Shown here: in pieces, positions 30,541 through 42,517 of the stretch | Layout of the letters: the number at the start of each line of letters is the position of its first letter | Position numbering within the stretch: the first letter of the stretch is position 1 | NCBI GenBank assembly: GCA_038025085.1 | Contig: CM076142.1 | Coordinates: 32,828,001-32,892,000 of the forward strand | DNA length: 64,000 nt | Direction of reading: 5' to 3' | Source of the DNA: Tetragonia tetragonoides | Taxonomy: Eukaryota; Streptophyta; Magnoliopsida; Caryophyllales; Aizoaceae | Notes under the pieces: generated by a model | What the model saw: only the letters and a program-made list of their open reading frames with translations | What the model was told of the DNA's origin: nothing | Databases searched by the model: none | Program-made: the position numbers and the translations under genes

Positions 30541-33449
30541 ATGGTTCGTCTGCAGCCGTCTACACCACCAGGTCCTTGTTTACCTCCACCACAAACAGCC
30601 TCACCGTTGATAAATTCACCATCACTACATACCTTTTTCTCCACACTAATAACCCCTCCCAACTTCACAATTCCAAAGACTACTGACAAGAGACTGGATG
30701 AGCTCATGAGCGAGTTAGAAAGGGTACGACTCAGGGTTGAAGATATAGAGAAGAAAGGAGAAGAAGAGTCAAGGATCCCTTCCGATTCCGATTCTGAGGA
30801 AGAAGAGTCAGATGCCATGCTAGCTAAGATCACCTCTGTGCTCAAGAAAAGCAGCCTGATCCCCAACTATAGTGCCAGTGAAGGAAAGTTTGACACTAAG
30901 ATCAAGGCTAAGCTTCTAGCCAAATTCTCTATGCCTGAAGTACCCACCTTCACGGGAGTCGACAACCCACATGATCACCTGAAATCCTTCACTACTGTAT
31001 GGCTCTAAGGTGAATCAACAAGAAACTCTATGCCCATCTGTTTCCCCAAACCCTTGATACGCATGCTCGACGATAGTTCTATTCCCTAGATCTGAAAAGC
31101 TATCCAACTTGGTCCGATTTTACCAGTCTTCCTGACTCGATACAAGGACAACGCTACTCTCCCCATCACTTTGAGGGAGCTTGAAATTACCACTCAAGAG
31201 AGAAATGAGGGATTCACTAAATTCCTCCGTCGATGGAAATCCAAGATAGCTGAGATGGTGGAAAGGCCCTCTGAAACTGAACAAATCCAAGAACCTGCAA
31301 CTAGTTTATAAGAGTCACCTTCAACATCAGGCCATCGACTCATACCAGCATCTCTATGACGTTGGCATCCTTATTGAAGATGATATGAACAAGAACAACG
31401 ATCAGGTCACCCCTAAGCCCTTCACTTACGGGAGAGACAAGAGGACAACTGCTGGGACCTCCTCTGGTGCCCAGGTTAATGAGGTAGCTGCTGTGAATAC
31501 CTTTGCTGAAAGAAAGCCACCAAGAGAATTCACCCCTCTTGGAATGACTCTGTCACATGCTCTTGAAACAATGATAAAAAATAACCTGCTGCAGCCCATC
31601 GGACCTACCCCAGAACCATCTGTTAAGAGCCGCAACTGGAAAGAAGGGGAATATTGCAAGTACCGTCAAGGAAAAGGGCACGACACCGACAACTGTTGGG
31701 CTCTTAAACATGCTATCCAAGATAGAATTGAGAACGGTACCATACCCTTGCCAAAACCTGGCCAAGCACCCAGCAATTTGAATAACCCTTTAGGTGCAAT
31801 CCTACATATCACTGTTGAAGATGCCTTGGGATTCGAGATTGTCGGAATATGGGACAGTGACGAGGAAGATGTATGGGAGGTCCAAACCAGATCACCCATA
31901 GGAGTGGCCCACTTGACACGTTCCGGTCGTCATTATAAAGCCACCAAACATCTACAATGACAGGATCCAACCTCCAGCTGAAGAAGAAGTGGAAGAAGAT
32001 CCCGTGAAAGACAAAGAATCTCCCATCACAGGATAGCTCAAGAGAATCAAAGCCAATATTTTCATTTGGCAACTCTTAGCCTCATCCTACGAACATCGTC
32101 AGGCCATTTTGGAGGCCTTGTCAAAAGTTTCGGTATCACTAGATATGAGGCCTAACGAATTGGTCAATTTCCTGGTAGGAGACAAAACTCAATCGACCAT
32201 TACCTTCTCCGACAATGAGCTACCTCCCAAAGGGTCCTCACACAATAATGCTTTGTACTTGACTGTATTCGCCATGGGGAAGTATGTACCCATGACCCTA
32301 GTGGACAATGGATCGGCCGTGAATGTATGCCCGTTGAGAACCGCAGTAAAATTGGGTATCGACATCAAGAATTTGGCTCACTCAGCACAAGGTCTGAGAG
32401 CTTATGACAATTCTAGTCGAAAGGTTCTTGGCACCATAACTATGAATGTCACCTCTGGATCTATGGAGAAAATGGTCCAGTTTTATGTGATGGATATTCC
32501 GGCCACTTTCAACTTGCTATTGGGGCGACCCTGGCTCCATGGTTTAAATGTTGTAGCCTCTACCCTGCACCAGAAAGTCAAAATGATCTTAGAGGGAGAA
32601 ATTGTGGAAATTGAGGCCAACCCCATCAAAGCAACTATTGACAAGACTCCTGTCTTGAAAATAGAACACGATAGCGAGGATATTGACCTTTGGGGATTCT
32701 CTCCTGAAGAGGTAGCCCTCATAGAGGAAGACACCAAATCTCACAGCTCAGACAGTTCTAGAGAATTCGAGACTTATCCTTCTGAATAAATAGGAGAGCC
32801 TGATGAGTTTGAAGAAATAAAAGAAATCATCGAAGGAATGTCCATCTATGTGGCACACCACCACCATGCAATTCGGCAAATGAAAGAGAAAATTGCCTCA
32901 TTGAAAAGACCCACAGAATGCAACATTATCCTGGCCAAAGGAGAGGCTTGCTTCCAACAAGATGAAATGTTTAGCAAGATGGTCAAGTATGGATATGTCC
33001 ATCCAAGGAGGCCTACCCCTCGCATACTTCCCATGGACGAAAATCCCTATCTCCGGTGCAAGTATTGTGAAGCCAATGGGCATCATACCAATCAATACAA
33101 GCGCCTCAAAAGGGTAATCACCACCTTCATTGATCGATGAACCATGTGGTCACCTAGATCCTAGGCTATAAAAGGATGGCGCCGTTACGACGAAAAACAA
33201 TATACACAGCTGAACATCCCTATCGGCAACGTCATGAATACCCTCATATGGAGAGGAGACCTTAAACCGATAATTCCCGCTGATAACCTCCAGGAGATGA
33301 ACAAACACCAAGACTCCTACTGCCGCTATCACCAGACTTTTGGCCACTACACAGATGACTGCGTTCGCCTGAAGGATGATACACAAAAGATCATAGACAG
33401 TGGAGAAGTTCCGCGGCCTCTAAAGGAAGAAGAGGAAGCCTGGAATTAA
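30541..33449 (+). pseudogene. E2 gag-protease with extra zinc knuckles, degraded
   Basis: Same order as E1: Pro-rich start (MVRLQPSTPPGPCLPPPQ), acidic coiled-coil-like part, AKFSMPEVPTFTGVDNPHDH, gag core, CKYRQGKGHDTDNC (about 31656), protease with LVDNGSAVNV (about 32299) and LLLGRPWLHG (about 32518), then CKYCEANGHHTNQ with Tyr in place of the last Cys (about 33058) and a CRYHQTFGHYTDDC knuckle (about 33320). The TAG at 31074-31076 stands at the same codon as the TAG at 3306 in E1. Other breaks include a frameshift near 31008 and stops near 32037 and 32787. The frame ends with TAA at 33447-33449 after AWN. Confidence 0.85.
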
Positions 33450-33825
33450 TTGGTTACCCGCAGGAGCTAGAGGAGTCGAGTCTGAGTCCCCAAGTTTTGT
33501 CGAGTTAGGGTCCTAGCTAAATCTTGAGGTTGAGTCTTGAATAGGGGGTGTTCCCCTTTTTACTTTCCTTCTAAGTCTAGTTTCTTTTTGACGGGTATTA
33601 GAGACCTCTTCTCTAAAGTCATGTGTGCTTATCTATTTTTGCAAATTAATAAGTCCTCTTCCTCATTTCTTTCTTTGTTTAGCTATTGACAAATCCAATG
33701 AATACAAAGTTGCACAAATCATTAACTAATCAATTTAAGCAATGTAAGTATACTTCACAAAGCAAGAATGCATATTTTCACTTTTTCAGGAATTTGGGTG
33801 GCTGCTCTCTCAACAATGCCACTCC
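33450..33825 (+). other. E2 non-coding segment replacing RT and RNase H
   Basis: Homologous to 5681-6079. ATTAACTAATC and a 3' splice-site-like CACTTTTTCAG ending at 33789 are conserved. No RT motif. Confidence 0.7.
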
Positions 33826-35131
33826 ACAAGAAGAAGCGTGCCAGCCTTTTGCAACAACCTCGACGCAGAGATGACTTTGGCTCCGATCGAAAAAGATCCT
33901 TGGTACCAAGACGTCTTCAACTACATCACCAAAGGGATATACCCTCAAGACGCACCACTAAGAGCTCAACGGGCCATCCGTCTGTTAGTGGCGCAAGACA
34001 TAGAATACAAGGGGGTTCTGTACGAAAATTACCACAACGGGGTTAACCTCAGATGTGTGAACTCCGAAGAAGCCGCAGAGATTATGGACGAGGTACATAA
34101 TGGGATGTGCGAACCACACATGAATGGTCGAATGCTCTCCAGGAAGGTCTTACGACTAGGGTACTACTGGACTACTATGGAAAGGGATTTCTACGACTAT
34201 GTCAAGAAGTGCAAGAAGTGACAGATATATGCCAACCTGTAGCATATGCCACCCTCGATGCTCCACAACTTCACATCCCTTTGGCCGTTTTCCGCATGGG
34301 GAATAGATATCATTGGTAAGATCACCCCGTAGGGCTCAGGAGGACATGAATATATTTTAGTAGCCATAAACTATTTTACCAAATGGGTCGAAGCCTAGTC
34401 CCATACCGTCCTTACCTTTAAACAAGTGTCCAAATTCATAAGGAACAACATCATTTGTCGATACGGCGTTCCGCATGAAATCATCAGTGACCATGAATCC
34501 CACTTCAAAGCTGAAACAACCACCCTCCTCAAAAGCTACAAAATCCAACACCACAAATCATCCCCTTACCGTCCCCAAACCAATGGCGCAGTAGAGGCCG
34601 CCAACAAAAACCTCAAGAATATAATTGAAAAGATGATAGAAAACTACAAAGATTGGCCCATAAAACATCCATTTGCCCTTTGGGGGTATAGGACATCCAT
34701 AAGATCCTCTACAGGAGAAATACCTTATTCACTAGTCTATGGAATGGAAGCAGTTCTACCCATAGAAGTCCAACTACCATCCATGCGCATAGCCTTAGAG
34801 GGTGAAATTCCTGAAACTCAATGGTTACAAGCCCGCTACGAAGAGCTCATGTTCACGGATGAAAGGCGCCTACGGGCCCTAGACCATTCCCACATGTACC
34901 AACAACGCATGGCAAGAGCATTCAACAGAAAGGTTCGACCTGGGAATTTAAAGGAAGGGGACTTAGTTTGGAAAGAATTACGAGCCCCAGGGGCAAATTT
35001 CGTCCAAATTGGTTCGGCCCGTTCATCATCAAGGACGTTCTATCATGAGGCACAGTCAGGATCATGGATACTGATGGCATCGAGTTTAGTCAGCTCACAA
35101 ATATGGACCAACTAAAGAAGTGCTACGCCAA
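33826..35131 (+). pseudogene. E2 integrase, several stops
   Basis: N domain (VHNG, PHMNG, KKCKK then a stop), core with WGIDIIG, ISDHES and AVEAANKN, so all three acidic residues remain. Stops occur near 34219, 34243, 34330 and 34396, and the end of the GPY/F region (about 34990-35110) is deleted and frameshifted. Clearly inactive. Confidence 0.87.
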
Positions 35132-35431
35132 AAAAAAAAAAAAGACGTACACAGGTTGAACGAACTACGCTGGCCTGATTCCACATTGGATACATAGGTA
35201 ACCCTTCTAAGGGGCCCGGCCAAAATCAAAATCAAAATCAATTCCATTCAACTCATTCAAAAGGGATAATCTTTATTCAAACTGAACGAATAAGCTTACA
35301 TTGCAAGAATTAAAATTTTCTAAGGTTAAAAAAAATAATAATAATAATGCAACTATGAGGGTTTAAGCTAAACAAATTATTATTATTATTATTATTTTTC
35401 AAAACTAGACTTGCTTTCCTAGAAAACTACT
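35132..35431. other. E2 post-integrase spacer
   Basis: A short A-run (about 35131-35144), the conserved block GGCCTGATTCCACATTGGAT and TAGGTAACCCTT (35161-35207), and AAT/ATT microsatellites (about 35331-35397) before the 3' end of antisense gene 2. Confidence 0.55.
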
Positions 35432-36741
35432 TTAATTCTTCTTCCATTTAGAAGACTTCGTTGAAGAGTTCTTCTTTGAAGGACCCTGGCTTGAGGACGA
35501 CCTGTGATCGCTTCCTTGAGCTGGGAGCTTGCCTCTCTTCGGTACATGATAGCCTCCCATTTGAGGCCCTTCCTTTCTTTTCTTGTTTTCTGTTTTTGAG
35601 TCATATCTAGGCTTTAGTTGCTCCCACTCCTCATGACGAAGGGCTTGTCTCGCTTCTCCATCATTGCAGGAAATCCAGTTCAAGTAGGTCTCAGAAACTT
35701 GGGTTGGGGCAATCACCCGAGTTACAGTCCAACGCTCTCAGTGGTCAAAGCTACGGTATTTGGTCTCGTAGTCTCGTGACGAGGGATGACCTGCTTTAAT
35801 CCGTATTGCCTCATGACCCTAGAGGGAAAGAAGAATGTGGTCCTGTACAAACCCAGTATGGTAGTATGGAGGATCAAATTATCACAGGCCACTAAGGAAG
35901 TCAAGTTCCACCAAGGCACATGCCAACACATGACAGGTCCCGCATGAAAAAAGGCATCCCACTCAGCAAGGGACTTTTCAGAATATAGCCTTTTCCTAAC
36001 CAAGAAGCTAGCAGCGGTATAGGTTTTCTTTGACCAAGTCCAAGGAACACGAGCTATCAAATTATCTGGCAACTCTATTAACCTCAGATGCTCACATAAC
36101 CAAATTTGAAGCAGCAGGGGGCTGCCAAAAAAAGCTTCGTGAGGGGAGATTTTTAACCCGTCAAGCCCAGTAATGGTTTCCCCTACAACCAGATTCAAGG
36201 GAGAATGCCCTTCAACCATTTGATTAACCACTCGCAGCAATTAGGCCCTACCCAAGTTAGGAGATTCTGCATTAACAAACAGTAGGCGGTTTAACAGGCA
36301 AAGTACAAAAGCCTGTCGACGACAACACCTGAATATTGCATCTTTCTCAGAAGAAACAACGAACATTTCGCAAAGTTGAACCAAGTACACATCGACACCA
36401 AGCACCATGTTTTTGGCTTCTGCAGATGACAAACCCAAGGATTTCCTGTACTGATCCCTAAAACCATCTCTCAAGTAAGGCACAGCTGGGGGAAGAACAT
36501 CAGGCATATTAGTGATCGCAGCAAATTCCTCAACCAAAGGGCATAGTTCAGAGTTACTGAAACGAAAAACATGCAGGTCAGGGTCCCAATAATTCAGACC
36601 AAATCGAAGAAGGGGCCACAATATTTCAGTTGGTTTGAAAGCTAGCAAGGTAGAAACGTGAAACGGGGCTAATTCAAGTTTATCTTCTACAATCAGATTT
36701 TTGCACCAGGCATCGAACAGATTTTCAAATGATTTCACCAT
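35432..36741 (-). pseudogene. Antisense gene 2 of E2: PMD-like/DUF7745-like protein
   Basis: Starts MVKSFENLFDAWCKNL at 36741. Core words: LNYWDPDLHVFRFSNSELCP and VEEFAAITNMPD. The middle has VPWTWSKKTYTAASFLV and WHVPWWNLTSLVACDN, and the C-terminal part has RVMRQYGLKQVIPRHE, TYLNWISCNDGEARQALRHE and a basic Ser-rich tail. Breaks are a TAA after NLGRA (about 36241) and a deletion of about 37 bp near 35735 that shifts the frame. SPLLLQIWL is continuous, with no trace of the intron found in copy A between Gln and Ile. Confidence 0.76.
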
Positions 36742-37222
36742 GGTAGGAGTTTGGAAAAGTTTGGGAGAGCTAAGGTCTAAAAAAAAGTGATATAACATCA
36801 AGTATCCCGTAAATCCTATTTATAGGCAGAAACGCGGGCCAAAGAAGTAAGAAATCCTAAGCCCTGACCCTGGCCCGGTCCGAATTTTTTCCTTGCTCCA
36901 GCTCGTTCCATTGATCCGGTCTGCCCGATTTTAAGCCCAGTTTCGATTCCCGCACGGAGTTACAAAGCCCGAGACTCTCTTAGATTTATCTTTTTCAATT
37001 TTTCTTCAATATGTGTAATTTTTGCTTTTTTCTTGCAATTTTTACCTTTTTTTTTTTTTAATTTTATTCCCTAATTATGGCTTTTCCCTACTATATAACA
37101 TATTGCATACTTAGAGATCAGACGGGCATAATCGAGTCATCATATCATACATATCATAAAAATGCATAAAAACTGGAGTTCGAAATCCCAAGATCAATGT
37201 CTACAAGAAGGTCCAACACTGC
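36742..37222 (-). promoter_or_regulatory. Promoter region of antisense gene 2 (E2)
   Basis: CCTATAAATAGG on the minus strand at 36815-36826, about 75 bp upstream of the ATG, is identical to E1. The upstream part lacks the GCTAGC block seen in E1. The distal part (from 36960) is T-rich 3' flank of gene 1. Confidence 0.55.
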
Positions 37223-39958
37223 TCAACCAGAATCGTTGTTGTCAGCCTCATCATCAATGGACGACTCCTGACCATAGTTCCCAGTCGAGTAATGGAGAGA
37301 AGAGCTATAAACGGGCCTACTGTTGTCAAGCCTCATGTCCCGCCCATCATATGCCGGTGCGCGCATAGGGGTACCTGCCGAAAATCCCGCAGCAAAGAAG
37401 TTCTCTGTGGCCTGACTGGCGAAATCCATAGCCACATTCTGATGCGAAGGCCCAGCATATGACACATCCCATCCAAGGGCGTTCGCCCAACCTCCAATCG
37501 AGGGCGTAACAACAGGAAGCCTACCAAGAGAAGGCTGGAAATCTGCGGGAGAGAACATCTCAGAAACATACGGAGTAGAAGGTCCGGGCGCCTCATCAAC
37601 AGGAGACCTGGTTACCACTACAGGAGGAGAACGAGCAACAGATGGCCGTCTCGCCAAAGAAGCCCTCGCATCAGAAGAGGGTTGAGGTCCCACCGAAGAC
37701 GAAGACTGGGACATCTGCAGATAATCAAGGTTGAAATGTTAAGATAAGCACTTCACTTAGCTAAACAAAAGATAAAAGTCTACTTACATCAACGGTCTTG
37801 GACTGAGAACTCTTCCCCTTGCCCATCACTCGACCATAGCCTTTTTTCAGCAGGTGAATGAGCTTGAAGATCTAAGAGGTCTTCTCCCAGTTCAACTACA
37901 AAAAGTGAGGGAGAGAGAGCCACAAAATAGAGTCAACACTCAAAAGCAAACACAAACAAAAGAAAAAAAAGCAGAGAGCTTACCCCCCGTGTAACCGTCA
38001 GGAAAGGGCAAGCCCTCCACAGCCTCTCCGTCAGCCATATGAAGAGGGAACTCCTCTACTATGCGTCCCCCACTCTCTCCAATGTACCTCACCTCGTTGG
38101 TAGGCAAGGTCACGTTTGGGGGCTGACCCCGAGGAGCTCCAGAATGAGACCTCCTAGGACCTTGAGGAGCTAGACGATCCGCCTGCGAGACACAAGAAGT
38201 CAGTATATTACGCATACAGTTAAAAAGATGCAGATAAGTTTCTTACCTCAGAAGTAAGGTCCGACATCAAATGGTCCAAGCAGTAGGCCAGATACACGGC
38301 CGTACGGTCCAAGCCAGCAACCTCCAGCATAAAAAACTCCGTGGCCGCCATACCACGGATCACAACTCCCAAGTCCCGCACACTCAGACCACATAGATAA
38401 AACATGGTCAAAAGAGGATCTTCCGGAACCAAGTGACTACTTAGGGAGGGATAGACCAACTGAGTCAAGCGGTCCCCCAAATACCATACGAAGCTGAATG
38501 GCACCTCAAAGACCACCCGCAGAGAAAACACCCTAAAAGACTCCAGGGTAATATGGGGTGGAACCCCAGGAACATCATCAAAAGCAGACCATGATACCTG
38601 CAGGTTACCGGTTCAAAAGTTAATTCACACCAAATGAACCAAGAAAAAAATGCATGAGTCAACAACAACATACCATAGATGCGGCATGGCTCTCGAAGGT
38701 GGCCCAAAAATGCTCCAGTGAAGTAAACGGATGGTTATCCTTACCAACCCACCGTGAACCTAATGGGAACATCCTCAAACCAAAAGCTGGAAAGTAATCA
38801 AAGAACCACAGCTGCCATACTAGCAAACAAAAAGGATGATTTCCACATTCAATGGCATAAACAAAGAAAAAGTGAAGCATAAAAGCCTACCTCCAGTATC
38901 CTCCATGGTCCCGAAATAGATGTCCTCTCACTCGTCTCCTTAGGCCTAAAAGTCCGACGACACCACTTCACCAAAGAATCAAAAGCAGCGGCAACAAGGT
39001 TGTACTCATGAACCTTGGTCAAATCCTCTAAGCATGTCAAGAAACCGACTTGACACACACTCTTCTTCTGAGCAAAGATCGTCGACCCCAACAAGCTGGC
39101 CAGGAAAATACAGGCCTTCTGCTCCTCAGTAAGCCCCTGCTCCGCCAAGGCCTCCCACAACCGCGCCAAGGAAACTCGATCCTTATCAAAGTGGAGAGAT
39201 ACGGGCCCATAAAGCTCAAGCAAAGTATCACTCCGTAGCCAGTAGCTCGGTTCATACCGAATACGACTCCCTATAAAGGATAGCCCTATCAGCACACCAA
39301 ACTGATAAGGGTGGGGAACATCTCTGCCACTGGTGTATGGAAAGTGTTCGCAGAATCCCAAAACCTCTCCAGTAACCCCCTGAAATAATCCTATAATCCC
39401 CCGACTGACAAGCAGGGATGACAGTCAGGAACTCGTCAAGACCAGAGCCTAAAACCAAATTCCTAGCCCCCACCGAAAAGGTCTCCAGCATCATAGCCCA
39501 ATGAGAGGTAGCCCCATGAGCCTGCAACAAAACTCCAACACCCTAGCCAACAAACAAAGTTTCCTCAACACCCCATATACTACAAATACAGCTAAAATAA
39601 TTCTACACAAATTATATATAGCTGACCACCAATCCAGGATAAGTCCCAATTTGTTTGTGTGCCGAAGCACTAATAGTTCCAATTTTCAGTTCAATATATT
39701 GAACAGAAAAAAGGAGTCATAAAACATACCAGCTGTAAGTTAGACAGATGACTCCGCCTATCCGGTAACATAACATTGCGGTTCTAAACTCCAGGCGGGC
39801 GCCAGTCCAGCTGTATGAAAGAGTCCTGATACATACAGTCGAGGTCCATCCGCGTGACCAGTCGAAGGTGGTCTAGTAGAAGGTAACCCGGTGCGGAAGA
39901 GGCTTCGGTCATACTCCTCATCACTCATGGGAAGTTTTCCTTTGTCTACGGGAGCCAT
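37223..39958 (-). pseudogene. Antisense gene 1 of E2: seven coding exons, plant mobile domain (PMD) protein
   Basis: Exon edges read from GT..AG signals on the minus strand: 39958-39730, 39542-38891, 38811-38674, 38597-38248, 38182-37984, 37895-37788 and 37714-37223. Exon 1 encodes MAPVDKGKLPMSDEEYDRSL. Exon 2 holds the PMD signature (a TFH-like region, PHPYQFGVLIGLSFIGSRI, VHEYNLVAAAFDSLVKW, SGPWRILE). Exon 3 continues LWFFDYFPAFGLRMFPLGSR, exon 4 has WYLGDRLTQLVYPSLSSHLV, exon 6 is basic (LIHLLKKGYGRVMGKGKSS) and exon 7 is Ser/Pro-rich (MSQSSSSVGPQPSSDA). Breaks include a stop in exon 6 (TSHVF to TS-stop-IF), frame changes in exons 1 and 2. Same order and exon structure as E1 and, for exons 2-7, as copy A. 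Confidence 0.8.
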
Positions 39959-39983
39959 GGAAACACAATGAAGCTTTCTCTCT

Positions 39984-40123
39984 CTACAAGTAGGAAAATA
40001 AAAGTTTCAGATTCGTAAGAAATAAACACGCATTCAACAATACAACTCAAAATTCAGCAACTAGGCGGAAAAATAAGCAAGTTCAAGACAAAAACCGAAG
40101 AAATCGGTCAAGAATCGGCTTAC
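39984..40123 (-). other. Candidate 5'UTR intron of antisense gene 1 (E2)
   Basis: Donor GTAAGC at 40123 and acceptor CTTGTAG ending at 39984 on the minus strand, 25 bp before the ATG. It matches 12377-12516 of E1 in position and sequence. Confidence 0.48.
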
Positions 40124-40589
40124 CTCAAGCAAAGTGGAGCACTCAACAATGGAGGAAGCTCGAAGGTTTTCTCTTGACAATGGCTCGGCAATGAAGAAGA
40201 AGCACGAGGAAAAAAAAAGCACTAGCCAGAGCCGCTAGCGGCCTTACTCCAAGGCCCAGCGCCGCTAGCAGCCCTGCAAACCTGCACACGTGGGCCCCAC
40301 TGCTGATCCACGACCCCTTTTTCCAGTCCGAAGTTTGTTACTTCAGTTCATTTTGCGGCAAATATCAGTACCAAGCGCGCGGGAGTGAAGCACTCTGGCC
40401 CACAAGTTCAAATCCGACAGTTGGCCTTTTTTTATGGTACCAACTATTTTCAGGTACAACTAACCCGTTTATTTTTGCAGGTCCCAGATACTGAAACTCG
40501 AATGTACACTGCTACGACTCTTACCGCCAGGAGCGCCAAAATTACTTTCTAAGCCCGGAAATTTTATCGGCACTTACTAAACAGCTCAA
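40124..40589 (-). promoter_or_regulatory. Upstream region of antisense gene 1 with GCTAGC motifs (E2)
   Basis: 40230-40275 contains AGAGCCGCTAGCGGCC and CAGCGCCGCTAGCAGCC, the F1 LTR vocabulary. The rest matches E1 12720-12990 without further recognised features. Confidence 0.48.
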
Positions 40590-41307
40590 TACTACAAATT
40601 TTGGGTCAGTCACTGATCGCTTAAGCTATTGATGTTAAACTGTCCTTCTGCGAAACTACGAATTTGGGGTTAGTCAATGGTCGCTTAAGCTATTGCGGTT
40701 AAACTGTCTCTCTACGAGGTTACAAATTTTTGGGGTTAGTCAATGATCGCTTAAGCTATTGCGGTTAAACTGTCCTTCTGCGAGGTTACTTATTATGTTT
40801 CAGTCAATGATTGCTTAAACTATTACGGTTATATTGTCCATTATTTTTTATATTTTCAGTCAATGATTGCTTAAACTACTGCATTTAAACTGTTCCTATG
40901 TCCTAACCACTTTACGACCAATTATTTTATTCGCGCTGTCTCGTTGACTTTTTCGTCTCTCGTACAAGGGCGGAATCTCGATATCCGCAGAGCGGTGTTT
41001 AATCACTGTTTGTCGAAGAACTCCACATTGATCATTCTCAAAGTTTTACTAACTTTTTCATTCACTCTGAATACAGGTCCCTAGCAGACGTTTAGACCAT
41101 CTACGAGCAGTGTCCTATCATGCTACCATAACCTTTGTTTTCTCTTGTGTTCACAGGGATGAAATCTTAGCATGCCACGAGCATGTCCCAACTGAGGTTT
41201 GTCTTCATATGCATGCATACTGTACACTCTAACACACCATGTGCACATCAGCATCCTGCATGTCACCTTCGGAATACTTTGATCTTCGCTTTTCCTCAAG
41301 CTCGATC
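40590..41307 (+). repeat. Tandem repeats and 3' region of E2
   Basis: About three and a half diverged units of about 65 bp with TTAGTCAATGATCGCTTAAG and GCGGTTAAACTGTC words (about 40590-40850), the counterpart of the array at 12994-13320. The remainder to the PPT matches E1. Confidence 0.7.
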
Positions 41308-41318
41308 AAAGTGGGGGC
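41308..41318 (+). other. Polypurine tract of E2
   Basis: AAAGTGGGGGC three bases before the 3' LTR, identical to E1. Confidence 0.75.
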
Positions 41319-41321
41319 TTC

Positions 41322-42280
41322 TGTTGACGCCAAAAAAGCGCCTTCAGATTTCTCCGCAAAAGCCCGATGATGAAAGGAGTAATTTATAAACTTGAACTGC
41401 TATTTTTGCTTTAAAGGTTAAGATAAGGTCTCAGGGTTTTCCTCCAAACACTCCTTCATTCCATTTCATTCAAAAGCCCCGTTCAAGAGCTTTCCGATGA
41501 CACGTCTCATACCTCTTTCCGACACCCGGTCGCCAAGTTGCGATTTAGGGGTAAAACCGTCTTTTCGCATTTTTCCAAAAATTTAAATTCCTCCGGAAAA
41601 TAAAAATGGGCTGGATGTCGTCATTATGACGACATCCAGCTGGCTGCTGACAGCCGTCAGCGGCCCTGGGAAAAGTCCCAGGGCTAGTAGCGCCGCTGAC
41701 CGAATTCCTAGGGCCGCTAGCGGCGCTGACCCTGCTTCGGCCCCGGCTCATTTTTCAAGCCCGTCTCGTTTTTCAGCTCAATTTCTGCCATCAAACTCTA
41801 CTTCCCATGTGTATATAAACAACCCTTCACCCTCAGTTCAAAAATACATAGCCTACAGTTGGCAACCTCTATTCTCGGTTGAGTACTCCCGACCTTCTCC
41901 CTCTTTCTTCTAAAATTTGAGATCTTGCTTTACTATTCTTGTCAAATGTAGCCAACAGTTCAGGTACAAAATCCTGAGGGCTCAAATTAAATTAATTGCC
42001 TAATTGTTTATTTTCAAGTAGTCATAATGTAGATATCATGCTAGAATAACGTTTTATTGCTTCCTAATTATTGTCAGTATAGTCGTTGTGTTGCCCAACT
42101 TGTCAATCGAATGCATGTCTAAATAAGGGTTAAAATACATGTTGTGGTTTTTATTCAATTCAAGTCTTTACAAAAGATTTTCTAACTCGACGGTTCCTTG
42201 AACTTATGTAAGCCCCCAATTGACAAATTTTCTATAACGACGCACTCCGTGGAACAGGTAGAAAATTCCGGGTCCTTACA
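41322..42280 (+). repeat. 3' LTR of E2 with an internal deletion
   Basis: Starts TGTTGACGCC and ends TCCTTACA. It lacks about 330 bp relative to the 5' LTR: sequence jumps from ATACATGTTGTGG to TTTTTATTCAATTC near 42148, a junction at GTGGTTTTT that also occurs at the far side of the lost segment. It keeps an arm pair GGATGTCGTCA/TGACGACATCC (41612-41636), three GC-rich units (41650-41730) and TATA GTATATAAAC (41811-41820). Confidence 0.85.
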
Positions 42281-42517
42281 CGCACCTTTGTTTTAAAACT
42301 TTTCTTTTGTGGAACATGTTAGTCTTTCCTTTTCTAAGTCTTATCCGCTGTCTAGGATTGCAAAGAAAATAGTCAGTCCGAAAAGTTGGGAGCGCGATCA
42401 TAGTAATCAATGTCTAGTTAGGAAGCTCGTATTGGAATCTCCCCCTCCGAGCAAAGCTTGGTCTGACGCAGTGTTACTCCCCCTCCATACCGAGCACCCT
42501 GTTCTAAGTTGACCGAA
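42281..42517 (+). other. End of the element A leader
   Basis: Non-coding sequence resuming after E2. It contains GTCCGAAAAGTTGGGAG, similar to the GTCCGAAGAAG and AAAAGTTGGG words just before F1 gag, which supports this being the leader of a related Tat element. Confidence 0.5.

Larger units (their letters stand above)
28215..42280 (+). mobile_element. E2: F1 retrotransposon copy with both LTRs
   Basis: 5' LTR 28215-29419 and 3' LTR 41322-42280, same layout as E1, no RT or RNase H. It lies between the leader and gag of element A. Flanking five-base words TCCAC (left) and CGCAC (right) agree at only three positions, so the target duplication is doubtful or mutated. Confidence 0.85.
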
